DNA of 41,094 bases from Alphaproteobacteria bacterium (GTDB lineage: Bacteria > Pseudomonadota > Alphaproteobacteria > Micropepsales > Micropepsaceae): the NCBI GenBank assembly GCA_947473475.1, contig CANJBZ010000035.1, positions 1 through 41,094 on the forward strand, read 5' to 3'. Both the position numbers and the translations under genes were made by a program. Below the pieces are notes generated by a model. It was given only the letters and a program-made list of their open reading frames with translations, was not told the DNA's origin and ran no database searches. Shown in pieces: positions 15,149 through 25,481 of the stretch. The stretch's first letter is position 1. Each line of letters begins with the position of its first letter.

Positions 15149-16546
15149 CATCTGCATCGTCCAGCCGTCGACGCCCATGGCGGCTTGGCGGATGGCTTCG
15201 GTGAGCGTGGGGTGCGCGTGAGAGGTGCGCGCGATGTCTTCGGCGGAAGCTGAGAACTCCATCGCCAGCGAGGCTTCGCCGATCATGTTGCCGACGTCGG
15301 GGCCGATCATATGGACGCCCAGCACGCGATCGGTTGTCGCGTCGGCAAGTACCTTCACAAACCCTTCGGTCGCCATGTTCGCCTTGGCGCGTGCATTCGC
15401 GGTGAACGGGAATTTGCCGACCTTGTACGCGACACCCGCCGCTTTGAGTTCTTCCTCGGTTTTGCCGACGGTCGCGACTTCCGGATAGGTGTAGATGACC
15501 GACGGAATCGCATCGTAATTCACGTGGCCCGCTTTGCCCGCGATACGCTCGGCGCAAGCAACCGCTTCGTCTTCGGCCTTGTGGGCCAGCATCGCGCCTT
15601 CGCGGACGTCACCAATGGCCCAGATGCCCGTCACGTTGGTTTTGAAGTGCTCGTCTGTGACGATGCGACCGCGCGCATCGCGCTTCACGCCGGCCTCATC
15701 CAGCCCCAGCCCATCCGTGTACGGACGGCGTCCGATGGCCACCAGGATCACATCCGCGTCGAAGGTTTCCCGCGCGCCGCCTTTGGCCGGTTCGACGGCG
15801 ACCGCATAGGCGTCCCCCGTCTTCTCGACCCCAACCACTTTGGAACCGAGCTTGAATTTCATGCCCTGCTTTTCGAGCAGCCGCTGGAATTGCTTGCCGA
15901 CTTCGCTGTCCAGCCCCGGCACGATGCGGTCGAGAAATTCCACGACCTGCACGTCGGAACCAAGACGCCGCCACACCGAGCCCAATTCCAACCCGATCAC
16001 ACCTGCGCCAACGACGAGCAACCGCTTCGGCGGGCTCTCGAGTGACAGCGCCCCGGTCGATGACACGATCTGCTTTTCGTCGATGGTGACGCCCGGAAGT
16101 GGCGCGACATCTGAACCCGTCGCAATCACGATGTGCTTGCAGGTCAGCTCGCGCGTGCCGTCTTTGGTTTTGACAGAAACCTTGCCGGGTCCCGTGATCT
16201 TTGCCTCGCCGACAATGCCTTCGGCCTTGTTCTTGCGGAGCAGAAATTCCACACCCTTGGTCAGCTCGCCGACGACCTTGTCCTTGTGAGCCATCATGGT
16301 TTTCAGATCGAGCTCGTACGTGCCCTTGATGCCGAAGCGGGCGAAATCGCTTTTAGCCAGATGATACAGATCGCTCGCGTGCAGCAGGGCCTTGGAGGGA
16401 ATGCAGCCGACATTCAAACACGTGCCGCCGAAGGTTCCGCGCTTGTCCACGCACGCCGCTTCCAGCCCAAGCTGCCCAAGCCGGATCGCGCAATTGTATC
16501 CGCCCGGCCCGCCGCCAATGACGACCACGTCGAATGCATCAGCCAT
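15146..16546 (-). CDS. lpdA: Dihydrolipoyl dehydrogenase (E3)
   Basis: The product has 466 residues. FAD motif VVIGGGPGGYNCA (8-20), redox-active disulfide GGTCLNVGCIPSKA (Cys43, Cys48), a second nucleotide motif VVGAGVIGLELGSVW and the C-terminal His-Glu pair in HAHPTLTEA are all present. It reoxidises the dihydrolipoyl groups of the E2 subunit with NAD+, here for 2-oxoglutarate dehydrogenase. A good ribosome site (agagga) precedes ATG 16546. It is the last gene of the sucCDAB-lpdA operon and is separated from sucB by a 138-bp palindromic repeat. Confidence 0.97.
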   Translation of the reverse strand: MADAFDVVVIGGGPGGYNCAIRLGQLGLEAACVDKRGTFGGTCLNVGCIPSKALLHASDLYHLAKSDFARFGIKGTYELDLKTMMAHKDKVVGELTKGVEFLLRKNKAEGIVGEAKITGPGKVSVKTKDGTRELTCKHIVIATGSDVAPLPGVTIDEKQIVSSTGALSLESPPKRLLVVGAGVIGLELGSVWRRLGSDVQVVEFLDRIVPGLDSEVGKQFQRLLEKQGMKFKLGSKVVGVEKTGDAYAVAVEPAKGGARETFDADVILVAIGRRPYTDGLGLDEAGVKRDARGRIVTDEHFKTNVTGIWAIGDVREGAMLAHKAEDEAVACAERIAGKAGHVNYDAIPSVIYTYPEVATVGKTEEELKAAGVAYKVGKFPFTANARAKANMATEGFVKVLADATTDRVLGVHMIGPDVGNMIGEASLAMEFSASAEDIARTSHAHPTLTEAIRQAAMGVDGWTMQM

Positions 16547-16568
16547 GATTCAATCCTCTTACTCGACA

Positions 16569-16706
16569 TCACCTCCCCCTTGCGGGGAGGTCGAAATGCC
16601 GGAGCGGCATCAGCCGCGAGGCATTTCGGGTGGGGGGATGGTGCCGGATAGATCCCCCCACCCGAAATTGCTTCGCAATTTCGACCTCCCCGCAAGGGGG
16701 AGGTGA
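16569..16706. repeat. 138-bp nested palindromic repeat inside the suc operon
   Basis: Perfect 29-bp outer arms (16569-16597 and 16678-16706, tcacctcccccttgcggggagg type) enclose inner arms built on catttcgggtggggggat and its complement, with a short centre near 16641-16650. The whole transcript could fold into one long hairpin. It lies between sucB and lpdA, so it should be transcribed with the operon. This looks like a small non-autonomous or REP-like element. Confidence 0.85.
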
Positions 16707-16715
16707 TCGCAGGGC

Positions 16716-17897
16716 TCAGACGTCCAGCAGCAGGCGCTGGGGGTCTTCCAGATTTTCCTTTACGCGCACCAGGAACGTCACCGCTTCGCGGCCGTCCACC
16801 AGGCGATGATCGTAGGACAGCGCCAGATACATCATCGGACGAATCTCGACCTTGTCGCCGATCGCCACCGGGCGGTTTTGAATCTTGTGCATGCCCAAGA
16901 TGCCGGTCTGCGGCATGTTGAGAATGGGCGTGGACATCAGCGAACCGAACACGCCGCCATTGGTGATGGTGAACGTCCCGCCCAGCAGCTCTTCCAGCTT
17001 CAGCTTGTTGTCGCGCGCGCGCACCGCAAATTCGTTGATCTGCTTTTCGACACCGGCGAGCGACGCGCTGTCGGCATCGCGCACGACCGGCACCACCAGC
17101 CCGCGTTCGGTCGAGACCGCAACGCCGATGTCGTAGTAATTCTTGTAGACGACATCATCGCCGTCGATTTCGGCGTTGATGGCCGGAATTTCTTTCAGCG
17201 CGGCGATGCAGGCTTTGACGAAGAAGCCCATGAAGCCAAGCTTGGTGCCATGCTTCTTTTCGAAGCTGTCCTTATACGTGCTGCGCAGCGCCATCACGTG
17301 GGACATGTCGACTTCGTTGAACGTCGTCAGTTGCGCGGCAATGTCCTGGCTTTCCTTCAGGCGCAGCGCAATCGTCTTGCGCAGCCGCGTCATCGGCACG
17401 CGTTCTTCACGCTCGGCGCGCGCACGCGGACCGGAGGGCGCCGCCGGAGCTTTCGGCGGCGCGCTTACGCGGGCCGATTCGAGAGCGGCCAGCGCATCGG
17501 TCTTGGTGACTTGGCCATGCTTGCCGGAACCGGCGATCTTCGCGGTGTCGAGTTTTTCTTCTTCGGCGATGCGGCGAACCGACGGCGGTGGCGGCGGTGC
17601 GGTCACTGCCGGAGCGGCAGGCTTGGCTTCCGCTTTGACCGGCTTGGCGGCAGCCGCAGCGCCTTCCGCGACGGCGCCCAATATGGTGCCAACGCTCACC
17701 GTGCCGCCTTGCTGCACGTTGATGTATTCGAGCACGCCCGCGGCAGGAGAAGGCACCTCGACGCTGACCTTGTCGGTCTCCAACTCGACGATGGGCTCAT
17801 CTTTTTTAACGGAATCGCCTTCGCGCTTCAGCCAGCGCGCGATCGTCGCTTCGGTAACCGATTCCCCCATGGCGGGCACTTTGATTTCGATACTCAT
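16716..17897 (-). CDS. sucB: Dihydrolipoyllysine succinyltransferase (E2 of 2-oxoglutarate dehydrogenase)
   Basis: The product has 393 residues. The N-terminal lipoyl domain (1 to about 75) carries the lipoyl Lys43 in ETDKVSV. An Ala/Pro-rich linker leads to the E1/E3-binding domain ([19 protein letters not shown]), a second linker, and the catalytic domain ending in [12 protein letters not shown] with the active-site His and Asp. It passes the succinyl group from E1 to CoA. The start ATG 17897 lies 17 bp after sucA and has only a weak ribosome site, as expected inside an operon. lpdA follows. Confidence 0.97.
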   Translation of the reverse strand: MSIEIKVPAMGESVTEATIARWLKREGDSVKKDEPIVELETDKVSVEVPSPAAGVLEYINVQQGGTVSVGTILGAVAEGAAAAAKPVKAEAKPAAPAVTAPPPPPSVRRIAEEEKLDTAKIAGSGKHGQVTKTDALAALESARVSAPPKAPAAPSGPRARAEREERVPMTRLRKTIALRLKESQDIAAQLTTFNEVDMSHVMALRSTYKDSFEKKHGTKLGFMGFFVKACIAALKEIPAINAEIDGDDVVYKNYYDIGVAVSTERGLVVPVVRDADSASLAGVEKQINEFAVRARDNKLKLEELLGGTFTITNGGVFGSLMSTPILNMPQTGILGMHKIQNRPVAIGDKVEIRPMMYLALSYDHRLVDGREAVTFLVRVKENLEDPQRLLLDV

Positions 17898-17914
17898 GTC
17901 AGCGGACTTTCGGA

Positions 17915-20878
17915 TTAAATCGTGAGCGCGTCGTCGAGGAACGCCTTCAACTCGGCCAGGTGCAGGCTCATCTGGCCAACGGCGGGAGACGCAGAGGCTT
18001 TACGGCCCGTGTAGCGCAGCGGATTTTTGCGGCCCAACTGCTCCATCACGCCTTCGATCATCGGGGCAATGAAGCTCCAGGCGCCCTGGTTCTTCGGCTC
18101 TTCCTGACACCAGATGATTTCGGCATTCGGGAAGCGGGTCAGCTCATCGGTCAGCGCCAACCCCGGGAACGGGTAGATCTGCTCGACACGGATCAACTGA
18201 ATGCGGTTTTCGTTGCGTTTCTCGCGTTCATCGAACAGGTCGTAATAAACCTTGCCGGTGCAGAGCACGACGCGCTTTATCTGCTCGTTCGGCGCCAGCG
18301 CGATGCTGGATCCGGGAACCGATTCCGCATCGTCCCACAGCACGCGATGGAAAGATGATCCCGGCCCGAACTCGCTCAGCTTCGACACCGCGCGCTTGTG
18401 GCGCAAAAGCGATTTCGGCGTCATCAGAATAAGCGGCTTGCGGAAGTTGCGGTGCATCTGCCGCCGCAGCACATGGAAATAATTGGCCGGCGTCGTGCAG
18501 TTCGCCACCTGCATGTTGTCGTCGGCGCAAAGCTGCAAATACCGCTCCAGACGCGCGGAGGAATGCTCCGGCCCCTGGCCTTCAAAGCCGTGCGGCAGCA
18601 GCATCACCAAGCCCGACATGCGCAGCCATTTCATTTCGCCCGAAGCGATGAACTGGTCGATGAGAACCTGCGCGCCATTGGCAAAATCGCCGAATTGCGC
18701 TTCCCACAGCACCAGGGCGCGCGGCTCGGCAAGGCTGTAGCCATATTCGAACCCGACCACGGCCTCTTCCGACAGCAGCGAGTCGATGACTTCGAATTCG
18801 CCTTGTCCCTCGCCCAGATGATTGAGTGGCGTGTAGCGATGCTCGGTTTCCTGATCCACCAGCGAAGCGTGACGCTGCGAGAATGTGCCGCGCGAGGAAT
18901 CCTGGCCCGACAGACGAATGAACGTGCCTTCGTCCAACAGTGTCCCGAACGCGAGCGCCTCGCCGGTTGCCCAATCGATGCCCTCGCCCGTTTCGATCAT
19001 TTGATGCTTCTGCTGCATCAAACGCTGAATCGTGCGGTGAGCATGGAAGTCTTCGGGAATGCGCGAAATCGCAAAGCCGATCCGCTTCAGCGTGTCGAGG
19101 TCGACATCGGTGGTGCCACGGCGGTCGCCGCGCGGCGCGGTTTCCATGCCGGTCCAGCGGCCGTCCAGCCAGTCGGCCTTATTCGGCAAATGGCCCTTGG
19201 CTACTTCCAGTTCGTCTTCCAGCTTTTTCTGGAAGCCGGCGACCATGTCGGAGACTTCCGTCTCCGTCACCACGCCTTCGGAAATCAGCTTTTTCGAATA
19301 CAGCTCCAGCGCGGCCGGGTGATCCTTGATCGCCCGGTACATGATCGGCTGCGTGAAGGATGGCTCGTCGCTTTCGTTGTGACCGAAGCGGCGATAGCAG
19401 AACATGTCGACGACGACATCTTTGTGGAAAAGCTGACGGAATTCCGTGGCAATGCGGCAGCAGTGGACGACCGCTTCCGGATCATCGCCATTCACATGGA
19501 AGATCGGCGCCTGCACCATCAGCGCCACATCGGAGCAATAGGGCGAGGAGCGCGAATATATCGGCGCCGTCGTAAAGCCGATCTGATTGTTGACGACGAA
19601 ATGGATCGTGCCGCCGGTGCGGAAACCCTTCACGCCCGACATCGCGAAGCATTCTGCGACGACGCCCTGTCCGGCAAACGCCGCATCGCCATGCAGCAGC
19701 AGCGGCAGCACGGAGGCGCGCGTGACCTTGTCGTCGTTTTGATATTGTTTGGCACGCGCCTTGCCCAGCACCACCGGATCGGCCGCCTCCAAATGCGACG
19801 GATTGGCAGTGAGCGACAAATGCACATCGTTGCTGTCGAACGAACGGTCCGACGATGCGCCCAAATGATACTTCACATCGCCCGAACCTTGGACGTCGGA
19901 CGGCTTGGCGGAGCCGCCTTGGAATTCGTGGAAGAGCTGCCGGTAGGGCTTCGCCATCACATTGGCGAGCACGTTCAAGCGCCCGCGATGCGGCATGCCC
20001 AGCACAATGTCTTTCACGCCGAGCTGACCGCCGCGTTTGATGATCTGTTCAAGGCCAGGGATCATCGACTCGCCGCCATCCAAGCCGAAGCGCTTGGTGC
20101 CGACGAATTTCACGCCGCAGAATCGTTCGAAGATTTCGGCTTCGATCAGCTTGTTGAGAATGGCCCGCTTGCCTTCACGCGTGAAGGTTATGTTTTTGTC
20201 GGGGCCTTCGATCCGGCGCTGGAGCCAATCCTTCTGCTCCGGATCGTTGATGTGCATGAACTCGTAGCCGATATTCCCGCAATAGGTGCGCTTGAGAATG
20301 TCGGTCATCTGGCGCGGTGTCGCCGATTCCAGCCCCATCACGCCGTCGATGAAGATCGGCTTGTCCAGATCCGCTTCCTGGAAGCCGTAGAACGACGGCT
20401 GCAATTGCGGATGTGGCTTCTTCTTATCAAGGCCTAACGGATCGAGATTGGCTTCGAGGTGACCGATCACCCGGTAGGCGCGGACAAGCTGGATGGCCCG
20501 GATGGATTCCTGCGGATCGCCGCCTGCGACGGTGACCGCCGGAGTGGCAGACGCCGGCGGTGCAGCCGCTGCTTTGGGACGGGGGACGCCCCAGTCGGCC
20601 GTCAGCGCCGAAATCAGGTCACCCTTCTCCAGGACCGGCTTGGAGCCGCGTCTCCAGGAGGGTCCCGAGCCCAATTGGGTCGCGTTCAGGCCCTTTTCGC
20701 CGAGCGCCTCGAAAAAGGCGCCCCAAGTGCCGTCCACGGAAGACGGATCGCTCAGATACTGGGCGTACAGGCCTTCAATGAAGGCTGCATTGGTCCCGAA
20801 CAGAAAGGAGGTGGCATCCAGAACCTCGTTGGGGGAGGTTCCTTTGGGAGTACGATTTTCTTTGGATTCTGCAGTCAT
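17915..20878 (-). CDS. sucA: 2-oxoglutarate dehydrogenase E1
   Basis: The product has 987 residues from ATG 20878, close to the usual length. It carries the N-terminal E2-binding stretch ([18 protein letters not shown]), the thiamine diphosphate region with [13 protein letters not shown], and [18 protein letters not shown] followed by NNQIGFTT. It decarboxylates 2-oxoglutarate and loads the succinyl group on the E2 lipoyl arm in the TCA cycle. The frame is open to 20962, but residues before MTAESKENR are not family-like and lie in a region with a hairpin. It follows sucD after 131 bp, and sucB follows after 17 bp. Confidence 0.96.
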   Translation of the reverse strand: MTAESKENRTPKGTSPNEVLDATSFLFGTNAAFIEGLYAQYLSDPSSVDGTWGAFFEALGEKGLNATQLGSGPSWRRGSKPVLEKGDLISALTADWGVPRPKAAAAPPASATPAVTVAGGDPQESIRAIQLVRAYRVIGHLEANLDPLGLDKKKPHPQLQPSFYGFQEADLDKPIFIDGVMGLESATPRQMTDILKRTYCGNIGYEFMHINDPEQKDWLQRRIEGPDKNITFTREGKRAILNKLIEAEIFERFCGVKFVGTKRFGLDGGESMIPGLEQIIKRGGQLGVKDIVLGMPHRGRLNVLANVMAKPYRQLFHEFQGGSAKPSDVQGSGDVKYHLGASSDRSFDSNDVHLSLTANPSHLEAADPVVLGKARAKQYQNDDKVTRASVLPLLLHGDAAFAGQGVVAECFAMSGVKGFRTGGTIHFVVNNQIGFTTAPIYSRSSPYCSDVALMVQAPIFHVNGDDPEAVVHCCRIATEFRQLFHKDVVVDMFCYRRFGHNESDEPSFTQPIMYRAIKDHPAALELYSKKLISEGVVTETEVSDMVAGFQKKLEDELEVAKGHLPNKADWLDGRWTGMETAPRGDRRGTTDVDLDTLKRIGFAISRIPEDFHAHRTIQRLMQQKHQMIETGEGIDWATGEALAFGTLLDEGTFIRLSGQDSSRGTFSQRHASLVDQETEHRYTPLNHLGEGQGEFEVIDSLLSEEAVVGFEYGYSLAEPRALVLWEAQFGDFANGAQVLIDQFIASGEMKWLRMSGLVMLLPHGFEGQGPEHSSARLERYLQLCADDNMQVANCTTPANYFHVLRRQMHRNFRKPLILMTPKSLLRHKRAVSKLSEFGPGSSFHRVLWDDAESVPGSSIALAPNEQIKRVVLCTGKVYYDLFDEREKRNENRIQLIRVEQIYPFPGLALTDELTRFPNAEIIWCQEEPKNQGAWSFIAPMIEGVMEQLGRKNPLRYTGRKASASPAVGQMSLHLAELKAFLDDALTI

Positions 20879-20930
20879 CTCAAACGCTTGGCTTTGGCCT
20901 CGGCAGGCGGTAGGCGCGCCGGAAGGAACG

Positions 20931-20967
20931 CTTGCTTGGCGGCGATTCACCAAACGCGCCAAGCAAG
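20931..20967 (-). other. Hairpin between sucD and sucA
   Basis: A perfect 11-bp inverted repeat (cttgcttggcg with cgccaagcaag) with a 15-nt loop lies in the 131-bp gap upstream of sucA. There is no T-run, so it is more likely an RNA processing or stability structure than a full terminator. It could set different amounts of sucCD and sucAB-lpd mRNA. Confidence 0.6.
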
Positions 20968-21009
20968 GCTTCTGGGTAGCGCAGTTTGCTTAATATTACA
21001 TGGGCAAAT

Positions 21010-21888
21010 TTAAGAACCCTTAAGCAGTTCTACCAGGGTCGTCCCCAGCGCCGCCGGATTGGGCGAAACGCGGATCCCGGCCGACTTCATGGCCTCGATC
21101 TTGGAACCCGCCCCACCCTTGCCGCCGGATATGATCGCCCCGGCATGGCCCATGCGACGGCCGGGAGGGGCGGTAACGCCCGCGATGAACCCGACGGTGG
21201 GTTTCTTGATCTTGGAGTGCTTGATGAAATCCGCGGCGTCTTCCTCGGCCGAACCGCCGATTTCGCCAATCATGATGATCGACTGCGTTTCCGGATCGGC
21301 CAACAGCATTTCCAGCACATCGATGTGCTCGGTCCCTTTGACCGGATCGCCGCCGATGCCGACGCAGGTGGTTTGGCCAAGCCCGACCGCGGTCGTCTGG
21401 GCGACGGCTTCATAGGTCAGCGTCCCGGAGCGTGAAACGATGCCCACGGAACCCCGCCGATGAATGTGCCCCGGCATAATGCCGATCTTGCACTCGCCCG
21501 GCGTGATGATGCCGGGGCAGTTCGGCCCGATCAGCCGCGATTTGGAACCGCAGAGCGCGCGCTTCACCCGCACCATGTCCAGCACCGGAATGCCTTCGGT
21601 GATGCAGACGATCAGCGGCACTTCCGCATCGATGGCTTCCAGAATGGCGTCGGCGGCGAACGGAGGCGGCACGTAAATCGCGGTCGCATCGGCGCCGGTC
21701 GCTTCCCTTGCGTCGCGCACGGTTTCGAACACCGGCAAACCCAAATGCGTCGTTCCGCCTTTGCCCGGCCCGACGCCGCCCACCATTTTGGTGCCGTACG
21801 CGATCGCCTGCTCGGAATGGAACGTGCCCTGCTTGCCCGTAAAGCCCTGGCAGATCACGCGCGTGTTTTTGTCGACAAGAATGGACAT
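21010..21888 (-). CDS. sucD: Succinyl-CoA synthetase alpha subunit
   Basis: The product has 292 residues. The CoA-binding Rossmann part opens with [16 protein letters not shown], and [20 protein letters not shown] is in the middle. The phosphohistidine loop is [14 protein letters not shown] near residue 245. With SucC it converts succinyl-CoA to succinate with ATP or GTP formation. Its ATG at 21886-21888 follows the sucC stop with no gap, so translation is coupled. sucA is next downstream. Confidence 0.97.
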   Translation of the reverse strand: MSILVDKNTRVICQGFTGKQGTFHSEQAIAYGTKMVGGVGPGKGGTTHLGLPVFETVRDAREATGADATAIYVPPPFAADAILEAIDAEVPLIVCITEGIPVLDMVRVKRALCGSKSRLIGPNCPGIITPGECKIGIMPGHIHRRGSVGIVSRSGTLTYEAVAQTTAVGLGQTTCVGIGGDPVKGTEHIDVLEMLLADPETQSIIMIGEIGGSAEEDAADFIKHSKIKKPTVGFIAGVTAPPGRRMGHAGAIISGGKGGAGSKIEAMKSAGIRVSPNPAALGTTLVELLKGS

Positions 21889-23055
21889 TCAGCGCCCCCT
21901 GACGGCGGCGACGATCTTCTGCGCGCCGTCCGCGAGATCGTTACCGGAAATAATGGGAAGCCCCGATTTGGCGAGAATATCTTTGCCCTGCTGCACATTC
22001 GTGCCCTCAAGCCGCACGACAACGGGGACCGACAGCGACACTTCCTTCGCCGCCGCCACAATGCCGTCCGCGATGATATCGCAACGCATGATCCCGCCGA
22101 AAATGTTGACGAGAATGCCCTTCACGTTCGGATCGGAGAGAATGATCTTCAGCGCCGCCGTCACTTTTTCCTTCGAGGCGCCGCCGCCCACGTCCAGGAA
22201 GTTGGCGGGCTCTTCGCCATACAGCTTGATGATGTCCATCGTCGCCATGGCAAGACCGGCACCGTTCACCATGCAGCCGATCGAACCGTCGAGCTTGATG
22301 TAGTTGAGATCGTATTTGCCGGCTTCGAGTTCGCTTGGATCTTCCTCGTCGGGGTCGCGCAGTTCCTGCACGTCCTTGTGGCGATACAGCGCGTTGTCGT
22401 CGAAATTCACCTTGGCGTCCAAGCAGATCACCTGCCCGCTTTTGGTCACCACAAGCGGATTGATTTCCAGGAGGCTCATGTCCTTCGCGACAAACGCCCG
22501 ATAGAGGCTGTCGATCACAGCGCCGGCCTGTTTGACCTGGTCGCCTTGGAGCTTCAGCGCCGTCGCAATCGAACGCCCCGTATGCGCGCTCAAACCCGCG
22601 GCGGGATCGATGTGGAATGTTTGGATTTTTTCCGGCGTATGCTTGGCGACTTCTTCGATATCCATGCCGCCTTCGGTCGATACGATGAAGGCGATGCGCG
22701 ACGTCTCACGGTCGACGAGCGCGGAGAGATAAAGCTCCCGCTCAATGGCGGAGCCGTCCTCGATATAGAGGCGGCGAACCACGCGCCCCTGCGGTCCCGT
22801 TTGATGCGTGATCAGCGTCATGCCCAGCATGCGCTCGGCTTCGCGCCGCACGTCCTCGATGGACTTAACCACCTTGACGCCGCCGCCCTTGCCGCGGCCG
22901 CCGGCGTGGATCTGGGCTTTCACCACCCAGACGGGGCCGCCCAATTCTTTCGCGGCGGCAACCGCTTCTTCAACGGTGAACGCCGCCTTGCCTTTTGGAG
23001 TCGGCGCCCCGAAGGCGCGCAAAACCTCTTTGGCCTGATATTCGTGGATGTTCAT
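21889..23055 (-). CDS. sucC: Succinyl-CoA synthetase beta subunit
   Basis: The product has 388 residues. An ATP-grasp domain ([38 protein letters not shown]) leads to the C-terminal ligase domain with [16 protein letters not shown]. It is the first gene of the sucC-sucD-sucA-sucB-lpdA operon. In many alphaproteobacteria mdh stands directly before sucC; here a 94-bp gap and then hemY stand in that place, so mdh is elsewhere. No promoter could be placed with confidence. Confidence 0.97.
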   Translation of the reverse strand: MNIHEYQAKEVLRAFGAPTPKGKAAFTVEEAVAAAKELGGPVWVVKAQIHAGGRGKGGGVKVVKSIEDVRREAERMLGMTLITHQTGPQGRVVRRLYIEDGSAIERELYLSALVDRETSRIAFIVSTEGGMDIEEVAKHTPEKIQTFHIDPAAGLSAHTGRSIATALKLQGDQVKQAGAVIDSLYRAFVAKDMSLLEINPLVVTKSGQVICLDAKVNFDDNALYRHKDVQELRDPDEEDPSELEAGKYDLNYIKLDGSIGCMVNGAGLAMATMDIIKLYGEEPANFLDVGGGASKEKVTAALKIILSDPNVKGILVNIFGGIMRCDIIADGIVAAAKEVSLSVPVVVRLEGTNVQQGKDILAKSGLPIISGNDLADGAQKIVAAVRGR

Positions 23056-23149
23056 GCGATTCCCGAATTTGGGCGCGAATTCGCCTGCTGAATAGCGGGG
23101 CTCTAGCCGCTATGGCGCGCGCTGTCCAGCCGAACCATCGGTTCCCGCT

Positions 23150-23791
23150 CTAACTCGTGAGTTCCGTGGGGCGGCCCGCCGTCTCCCCCATGGTCGGTTC
23201 CGCGCACGCGGCTTGTACTTGCGACAGGAACTCCGACGCAGAAACCGATTTGGGCTTCAAAGCGCAGGCGCGTGAGGCGTAAGCCATCGCCTCTTCTTTA
23301 CTGCCTCTTTTGAGGGCAAGCCGGGCGAGATTGTGTAAGCCGAGGAACTCGGTGTCGGGCTGCGCCAGCATGGCTTTGGACGCCGCTTCTTCCCGGACCT
23401 CATCGCCGATCAGGCGGGCGGCCTCGGCCTTCAGCAGCAGGCTGAGCGGCTGCGTGCCCAATAGTTTCTCCACTTGATGGGCAACGTGCTCCGCCTCGCC
23501 GGCCTCTCCGGCCGCCGCAGCGATCAGTCCCTTCGTCAGCGCGTGATAGGCGGTGCGAGCCCGCCGCGCGGCGAAATAGGCGCTGAGCTTTGCCGGCCCC
23601 CGAACGATCAAGCGGATGAACGTGTAAAGCCCCGTAAACACGAGCAGCAGCAACACGGCCGCAACGACCGCGCGCATGCGGACTTCGTATCCCGCGATCT
23701 CCAGCAGAACCATTCCGTCATGATTGACGAGCCAAATGGCGGCAGCTGCGGCAAGCCCGGCAACAATCAGGATTGAGATGAGACGTCTCAC
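23150..23791 (-). CDS. hemY: HemY-like inner membrane protein, short form
   Basis: The product has 213 residues. Two membrane segments (about 5-22 and 41-63) precede the HemY N-terminal helices (AYFAARRARTAYHALTKGLIAAAAGE) and one TPR-like region ending ACALKPKS. HemY proteins are usually 380-500 residues; here the second half is absent and the chain ends in a non-family tail. It is either a natural short form or a truncated gene. The protein is tied to haem synthesis by gene order (hemC, hemD, mitofilin-like, hemY) but has no proven enzymatic role. It overlaps the upstream gene by 4 bp. Confidence 0.8.
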   Translation of the reverse strand: MRRLISILIVAGLAAAAAIWLVNHDGMVLLEIAGYEVRMRAVVAAVLLLLVFTGLYTFIRLIVRGPAKLSAYFAARRARTAYHALTKGLIAAAAGEAGEAEHVAHQVEKLLGTQPLSLLLKAEAARLIGDEVREEAASKAMLAQPDTEFLGLHNLARLALKRGSKEEAMAYASRACALKPKSVSASEFLSQVQAACAEPTMGETAGRPTELTS

Positions 23792-24714
23792 GGCGCAGCC
23801 TTTACCGCAGCCAGCGCCTGGATAATGCGGGCGTTCACATCCATCGCGGCGCTATCGACGGTGAGGCGCGCATCCGCGTCCCGAAGCCACGATCCGAGCG
23901 GCGCGGCCGCAGGACCGCTGACACTTCGCGCTTCCTTGATGGCGCCGGAAAGGTCGCCGCGATCCAGATCGGCCTGCGCCCGCGCCAGCCGGTCCTCGTT
24001 GCTATCACCGCGCGCGTCGCCGACGCGCCGCACCGAAATCAGTTCGCGCAGGCGCGCCCACAGACGCCCGGCAAAATTCCCATTCGCGTCCACGGCCGCA
24101 TCGGCGGTGAGGGACGCCCGGGCGGCCTCCGGAAAGGCCGCAAGCAGCGCCGCATGCGTCGGCACCACGACATCAGCAAACGGCTGCAACGCGGCAACGG
24201 CAGGATCGTCGGGCGCTACGGCGCGTAAGGCTTCCCATTCCGATTTGAAGCTGGGCGAATCTTGTGCAGCATGAACCAGTCCGGCGCGCGCGAGGGTCGC
24301 GGCGGCCACTTTCAGCATTTCGCCGGGGCTGCCGCTTTCGACCCGCGCAATCCGCGTCTGCAACGCCGTGATCGCGTCGCGGTCTGGCGCTTGAGACAGC
24401 ATGCGCTCCGCTTCGGCAAGCCGCATTTCGACCGCTGCCAACTGGGCGGCAAGATCGGCCGCGGGCGTAGATTTTTCCAGCGAAGCCACCCTGGTATCGA
24501 GCGCCTGCACATCGGTTTTCAGCGCACCTAGACCGCGCGCAATCTCAGCAATCTGCGGCTCCAGCACGAGCCGCTGCGTGACCTGCTGAAATGCCAGAAA
24601 GCCCGCGCCGGCCAGCAGCACCAAAACCGCCATGGCAAAGAAGACGGGAAACAGCCGCCGCCGGCGCGGCGGCGCCACGCTTGCGGGATGCGAAGGATTT
24701 TCCGTCTCGCTCAA
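23788..24714 (-). CDS. Mitofilin-like inner membrane protein
   Basis: The product has 308 residues. A short cytoplasmic start (SETENPSHPAS) and a PPRRRR stretch lead to one membrane segment (FPVFFAMAVLVLLAGAGFLA), then a coiled coil with heptad-like leucines and alanines, and a helical C-terminal domain (LWARLRELISVRR). This is the COG4223 mitofilin-related family found between hemD and hemY in alphaproteobacteria. The start is chosen as TTG 24714: ggag stands 6 bases before it, no ATG lies in the family-like region, and longer frames run through hemD. It may organise the inner membrane, as in mitochondrial cristae; this is inference. Confidence 0.78.
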   Translation of the reverse strand: MSETENPSHPASVAPPRRRRLFPVFFAMAVLVLLAGAGFLAFQQVTQRLVLEPQIAEIARGLGALKTDVQALDTRVASLEKSTPAADLAAQLAAVEMRLAEAERMLSQAPDRDAITALQTRIARVESGSPGEMLKVAAATLARAGLVHAAQDSPSFKSEWEALRAVAPDDPAVAALQPFADVVVPTHAALLAAFPEAARASLTADAAVDANGNFAGRLWARLRELISVRRVGDARGDSNEDRLARAQADLDRGDLSGAIKEARSVSGPAAAPLGSWLRDADARLTVDSAAMDVNARIIQALAAVKAAP

Positions 24715-24746
24715 TCGGGTCTCCGCGATGGGCGCAAAGCGCAATT

Positions 24747-25466
24747 CTACCGGACGGGCTCCGGTCCCGGAATAAGGTCCAGTATTGCGCCTTGATTGGG
24801 CGTCCCCGCAACCGCAACACGCGAAAACATCAGGGGCGTCAGCGCCTCGGCGGTCGCCGCGCTGATGCAGAAAGCCACCAGCCCTACGCATTCCTCGCCC
24901 AGCTTCGCCTGTTGCACCAGTGTCGCGAAGGTCTTTGCGCTGCGAGGGGAAAAGAGCAGAACCCCGTCCAAGGCGCTGTTCTTAAGCGCCTCCAGTGCGG
25001 CTTCAGGCAATTGGGTGGCGGGCAGCGCCTCGTACAGCACGACCGTTTCAACAGCGAACCCGCGCGCGGTCAGCGCCTGCTTTACGCGCCCAGCCGTCTC
25101 CGCACCGGCCGCATGCAATAGCACGCCGTTCTTCGGATCGGCTTGCCCGGCCACCGTCTCGACAAGCTGCGCGGAGTCCCCCGAAGCGTTAATGACCGGG
25201 ACAAACCCCGCCATGCGCGCCGCTTCCGCCGTCTGCGGCCCCACTGCATAGACGGTCAAATCGCGGCGTTCCATCCGCTGGGCCAGCGCGCGGATTCCAT
25301 TGGCGCTGGTGGCAAGAACCGCTTGCACGCCCTGGCAGGTGAGCTGCGCGCCCGGAATGAAATGCACCTCCATGACGGGCGCGATGATGGCTTCGTGGCC
25401 CCGGGCGCGCAAAAGGCCCGCGAACGCTTCCGCGTCATCGCGAGGCCGGGTCACCAGAAGGCGCAT
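24747..25466 (-). CDS. hemD: Uroporphyrinogen-III synthase
   Basis: The product has 239 residues in the two-domain HemD fold. It begins MRLLVTRPRDDAEAFAGLLRARGHEAI, carries AVGPQTAEAARMAGF in the hinge region and LDGVLLFSPRSAKTF in the second domain. It closes and inverts hydroxymethylbilane to uroporphyrinogen III, the branch point of haem and cobalamin routes. Sequence conservation in this family is low, but position directly after hemC (15 bp) makes the call secure. The mitofilin-like gene follows. Confidence 0.92.
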   Translation of the reverse strand: MRLLVTRPRDDAEAFAGLLRARGHEAIIAPVMEVHFIPGAQLTCQGVQAVLATSANGIRALAQRMERRDLTVYAVGPQTAEAARMAGFVPVINASGDSAQLVETVAGQADPKNGVLLHAAGAETAGRVKQALTARGFAVETVVLYEALPATQLPEAALEALKNSALDGVLLFSPRSAKTFATLVQQAKLGEECVGLVAFCISAATAEALTPLMFSRVAVAGTPNQGAILDLIPGPEPVR

Positions 25467-25481
25467 GGTCTTGGTCTCGGC

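Noticed and set aside
18398-20437. 679-codon open frame on the plus strand
   Set aside because: It lies antisense to sucA, whose protein is certain; long shadow frames are usual in GC-rich DNA and the translation has no family likeness.
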